DNA from: JANOBJ01 sp031411575
Lineage (GTDB): Bacteria > Pseudomonadota > Gammaproteobacteria > Burkholderiales > Burkholderiaceae_C
Direction of reading: 5' to 3'
Assembly (NCBI GenBank): GCA_031411575.1
Contig: JANOBJ010000373.1
Location: forward strand, 1 to 7,461
Length of the DNA stretch: 7,461 bases
In this document: piece after piece, positions 5,508 through 7,461 of the stretch
Layout: the number at the start of each line of letters is the position of its first letter
Numbering within the stretch: position 1 is the first letter of the stretch
Program-made: the position numbers and the translations under genes
The notes under the pieces: generated by a model
Databases searched by the model: none
Told to the model about the DNA's origin: nothing
Seen by the model: only the letters and a program-made list of their open reading frames with translations

Positions 5508-6136
5508 GCGGTACGCGCCTGGTCGGCCTGCAGACCCAATTGGCGGCGCCAGGCCTGCCAGCCGACCACGCTGAGCCCGATGAACAGGGTGTAGAGAATC
5601 ACCGTGAGCCACAGGCCCTTGTAGGCAAACAGCCCCACGCTCACCACGTTCACCACGATCCAGACCAGCCAGTTTTCAAGGTACTTGCGCCCCAGCAGGA
5701 ACTGGCCGACCAGGCTGGTGGCGGTGGGAAACGCATCCCACCAGGCAACGTCGGAATCGGTGAAATTTGAGAGAAAAAGGCCGGTGGTCGGCCACAGCAG
5801 GACACAGGCAGCTATTGTTTTGAGAGCGCCCGAGCGAGACAGGCGCGCCACGCGCAGCGCGCTGCCATCGGCCCGACGGCCGCGCAGCCACTGGAACCAG
5901 CCCCACAGCGCGACCACGGCAAAGAAAATCTGCAGCCCGGCGTCGCCATAAATCCGGCTGCGCCAGAACACTGCGAAATACATCAGCGAACTGATGATTG
6001 CCAGCGGCCAACCCCAGTGGATCTCGCGGATGTTGCAGCCCACCATGGCCAGCGCGAGCACAAAGGCCACGATCTCCAGCCAGGTGGTGGGGGAGCCCCA
6101 CAGCACAAACGCCTCGGCGAACAATCCTCCAGTCAC
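5504..6136 (-). CDS. pnuC: Nicotinamide riboside transporter PnuC
   Basis: This 210-residue integral membrane protein is rich in Trp and aromatic residues, with about seven predicted hydrophobic segments: roughly residues 20-36, 43-59, 67-84, 106-122, 136-149, 155-172 and 174-194. PnuC proteins are SWEET-like facilitators for nicotinamide riboside, driven by intracellular phosphorylation. Family-typical stretches are WGWPLAIISS (41-50), YGDAGLQ followed by a WGWFQW aromatic patch (63-83), and the strongly conserved WWDAFPTA, LGRKYLENW and VVNVVSVGLFAYKGLWLT segments (132-178). The related PnuT carries thiamine, but the adjoining NadR-like kinase favours nicotinamide riboside. The start is a GTG overlapping the ftsB stop as GTGA; no strong Shine-Dalgarno sequence precedes it, so the exact start is less sure. 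The 3' end overlaps the kinase gene as ATGA. A terminator-shaped hairpin lies inside the gene at 5774-5793. Confidence 0.93.
   Translation of the reverse strand: MTGGLFAEAFVLWGSPTTWLEIVAFVLALAMVGCNIREIHWGWPLAIISSLMYFAVFWRSRIYGDAGLQIFFAVVALWGWFQWLRGRRADGSALRVARLSRSGALKTIAACVLLWPTTGLFLSNFTDSDVAWWDAFPTATSLVGQFLLGRKYLENWLVWIVVNVVSVGLFAYKGLWLTVILYTLFIGLSVVGWQAWRRQLGLQADQARTA
5774..5793 (-). terminator. Terminator-like hairpin inside pnuC
   Basis: Read on the minus strand, GGCCG and CGGCC form a five-base-pair all-GC stem with a five-base loop (5793-5779), followed at once by TTTTT (5778-5774) and then CTCT. The shape fits a short intrinsic terminator, but it sits in the middle of the pnuC reading frame (residues about 115-121). 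It may be a chance effect of codons for W-P-T-T-G-L-F or a real attenuator; the sequence alone cannot say. Confidence 0.35.
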
Positions 6137-6408
6137 TTGGCGACTTGCACGAAGATTTCGTTGGGTTTGACCATGCCCAACTCCATGCGGGCTTTTTCTT
6201 CGACCATCTCCAGGCCTTCCTTCAGGTCGCGCACCTCGGCGGCCAGCCGGTCATTGGCCAGTTGCGCCTGCTGGTTGCTGACCCGCTGCGCTTCCAGGTC
6301 CTGCTGCAACTGGCTCACCTTGGGCACGCTGCCGCGCCCGAACCACAGCTGGGCATGAAACACCGCCAGCAGCGCAATCAGCAGGGCGGGGATGGTGCGT
6401 GAGCCCAT
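6133..6408 (-). CDS. ftsB: Cell division protein FtsB
   Basis: This 91-residue bitopic protein has the FtsB layout: a short cytoplasmic start, one transmembrane helix (about residues 6-23), a periplasmic coiled coil (about 30-75, with leucines and polar residues in heptad pattern), and a C-terminal segment with RMELGMVKPNEIFVQV, characteristic of the family. FtsB forms a complex with FtsQ and FtsL in the divisome and helps activate septal peptidoglycan synthesis by FtsWI. Its length is close to that of other FtsB proteins (about 90-105 residues). The gene starts 39 bases after the eno stop, the usual proteobacterial neighbourhood, and its stop overlaps the pnuC start (GTGA). No clear Shine-Dalgarno sequence is visible upstream, but the ATG gives the expected N-terminus. 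Confidence 0.95.
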   Translation of the reverse strand: MGSRTIPALLIALLAVFHAQLWFGRGSVPKVSQLQQDLEAQRVSNQQAQLANDRLAAEVRDLKEGLEMVEEKARMELGMVKPNEIFVQVAK

Positions 6409-6447
6409 GGGTCAGCAAGCAGGCGGCGGCCGCGCTTCAGGCCCTGC

Positions 6448-7461
6448 TCAGCGGATGCTGTAGAACGCCTGGCGGCCGGGGTAGGTGGCGATGTCGCCCA
6501 GGTCTTCCTCGATGCGCAGCAGCTGGTTGTACTTGGCCATGCGGTCGCTGCGGCTCAACGAGCCGGTCTTGATCTGGCCGGCGTTGGTGCCCACGGCGAT
6601 GTCGGCAATCGTGCTGTCCTCGGTCTCGCCGCTGCGGTGGCTGATGACGGCGGTGTAGCCCGCGCGCTTGGCCATCTCGATTGCGGCGAAGGTTTCGGTC
6701 AACGTGCCGATCTGGTTGATCTTGATCAGGATCGAGTTGGCGATTTTCCGGTCAATGCCTTCCTGCAGGATCTTGGTGTTGGTGACGAACAGGTCGTCGC
6801 CCACCAGCTGGGTGCGCTTGCCCAGGCGCTCGGTCAGCGTTTTCCAGCCGTCCCAATCGCCCTCGGCCATGCCGTCTTCGATGCTGATGATCGGGTATTT
6901 GTCGCACCAGCTCGCGAGCATGTCGGTCCACTGCTCGGCGCTCAGGGTGAGGCCGTCGCCCTCGCCGGCGAGGTGGTAAGCCTTGGTGCCGTCCGGGCCG
7001 TCCTTGTAGAACTCGCTGGCGGCGCAATCCAGGCCGATGGCGATCTGGTCGCCGGCCGTGTAGCCGGCCGCGGCGATCGCCTCCAGGATCATCTGGATCG
7101 CGGCTTCGTGGCCCGGCACGTTGGGCGCAAAGCCGCCTTCGTCGCCCACCGCCACGCTCATGCCCTTGTCGTGCAGGATTTTCTTCAGGGCGTGGAACAC
7201 CTCGGCGCCATAGCGCACCGCTTCGCGGAAGCTCGGTGCGCCGATCGGAATGATCATCAGCTCCTGCAGGTCGAGGTTGTTGTTGGCGTGCGCGCCGCCG
7301 TTGATCACGTTCATCATCGGCACCGGCAGCTGCATGCCGCCCATGCCGCCGAAGTAGCGGTACAGCGGCAGGCCGGATTCTTCGGCTGCCGCGCGCGCCA
7401 CCGCCATCGACACCGCCAGCATGGCGTTGGCGCCCAGGCGTGACTTGTTCTCGGTACCGTC
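6448..7461 (-). CDS. eno: Enolase (phosphopyruvate hydratase), 5' end outside the window
   Basis: Enolase interconverts 2-phosphoglycerate and phosphoenolpyruvate in glycolysis and gluconeogenesis; in many bacteria it also associates with the RNA degradosome. The window holds 337 of about 430 residues, and roughly the first 90 lie beyond the right edge. The frame is open through DGTENKSRLGANA to base 7461, so the internal ATG at 7422 is not the start. In visible numbering, the substrate-loop His58 (GGAHANNN), catalytic Glu108 (GDEGGF), Mg ligands Asp145 (GLDCA), Glu195 (SIEDG) and Asp222 (VGDDLF), catalytic Lys247 (LIKINQIGT) and the SHRSGETED signature are all intact. It is the first visible gene of the minus-strand cluster eno-ftsB-pnuC-kinase; any gene upstream of it (pyrG or kdsA are frequent neighbours) is not seen. 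Confidence 0.98.
   Translation of the reverse strand, partial: DGTENKSRLGANAMLAVSMAVARAAAEESGLPLYRYFGGMGGMQLPVPMMNVINGGAHANNNLDLQELMIIPIGAPSFREAVRYGAEVFHALKKILHDKGMSVAVGDEGGFAPNVPGHEAAIQMILEAIAAAGYTAGDQIAIGLDCAASEFYKDGPDGTKAYHLAGEGDGLTLSAEQWTDMLASWCDKYPIISIEDGMAEGDWDGWKTLTERLGKRTQLVGDDLFVTNTKILQEGIDRKIANSILIKINQIGTLTETFAAIEMAKRAGYTAVISHRSGETEDSTIADIAVGTNAGQIKTGSLSRSDRMAKYNQLLRIEEDLGDIATYPGRQAFYSIR

Noticed and set aside
5508..5612. Longer N-terminus for the NadR-like kinase from 5612
   Set aside because: It would overlap pnuC by over 100 bases in another frame. The P-loop normally lies within the first 10-20 residues, and the ATGA overlap at 5504-5507 explains the start.
5811..5827. Degenerate GCTAT...AGAGC palindrome in pnuC
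   Set aside because: The arms contain a mismatch, and the encoded residues fit a normal PnuC membrane helix. It only becomes interesting if a genome search confirms a repeat family.
6637..7443. 268-codon plus-strand reading frame opposite eno
   Set aside because: It is an antisense shadow of a highly conserved enolase gene and has no recognisable motif.

Overview
This GC-rich, densely packed stretch looks like ordinary chromosome from a betaproteobacterium, most likely Burkholderiales and plausibly Comamonadaceae. The placement rests on gene content (a Bug-type tripartite tricarboxylate receptor, an 'ECHH-type' DUF455 protein, Hsp33, a PnuC/NadR-like pair, eno-ftsB) and base composition, and is inference. 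I see no mobile element, phage, CRISPR array, tRNA or rRNA. No gene-free stretch exceeds about 70 bases.

Layout, left to right. The window opens inside a plus-strand gene for a periplasmic Bug/TctC-family receptor, closed by a clear intrinsic terminator. Next on the plus strand is a complete xerD (chromosome dimer resolution). It converges, 16 bases apart, on a minus-strand pair: a membrane-anchored patatin-like hydrolase preceded by a DUF455 ferritin-like protein, linked by an ATGA overlap. A 48-base divergent region with overlapping, opposed -10-like hexamers separates DUF455 from a plus-strand pair: a gamma-class carbonic anhydrase-like protein and hslO (redox chaperone Hsp33), whose Shine-Dalgarno sequence overlaps the upstream stop codon. 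hslO converges, 15 bases apart, on a minus-strand cluster that enters from the right edge: eno (enolase, 5' end outside the window), ftsB (divisome), pnuC (nicotinamide riboside channel) and a NadR-like kinase. The last three are joined by 4-base GTGA and ATGA overlaps.

The pnuC and NadR-like genes together suggest nicotinamide riboside salvage: PnuC admits the riboside and the kinase traps it as NMN. Enolase and FtsB are a conserved proteobacterial neighbour pair, so here NAD salvage appears appended to a glycolysis/cell-division transcription unit.

I did not find an obviously new biological system. The points most worth checking are small: a perfect AT-rich palindrome translated in frame inside the NadR-like gene, with a related half-copy in the xerD leader; a terminator-shaped hairpin inside pnuC; a Cys/His cluster at the C-terminus of the NadR-like kinase; and the compact divergent promoter between DUF455 and the carbonic anhydrase gene.
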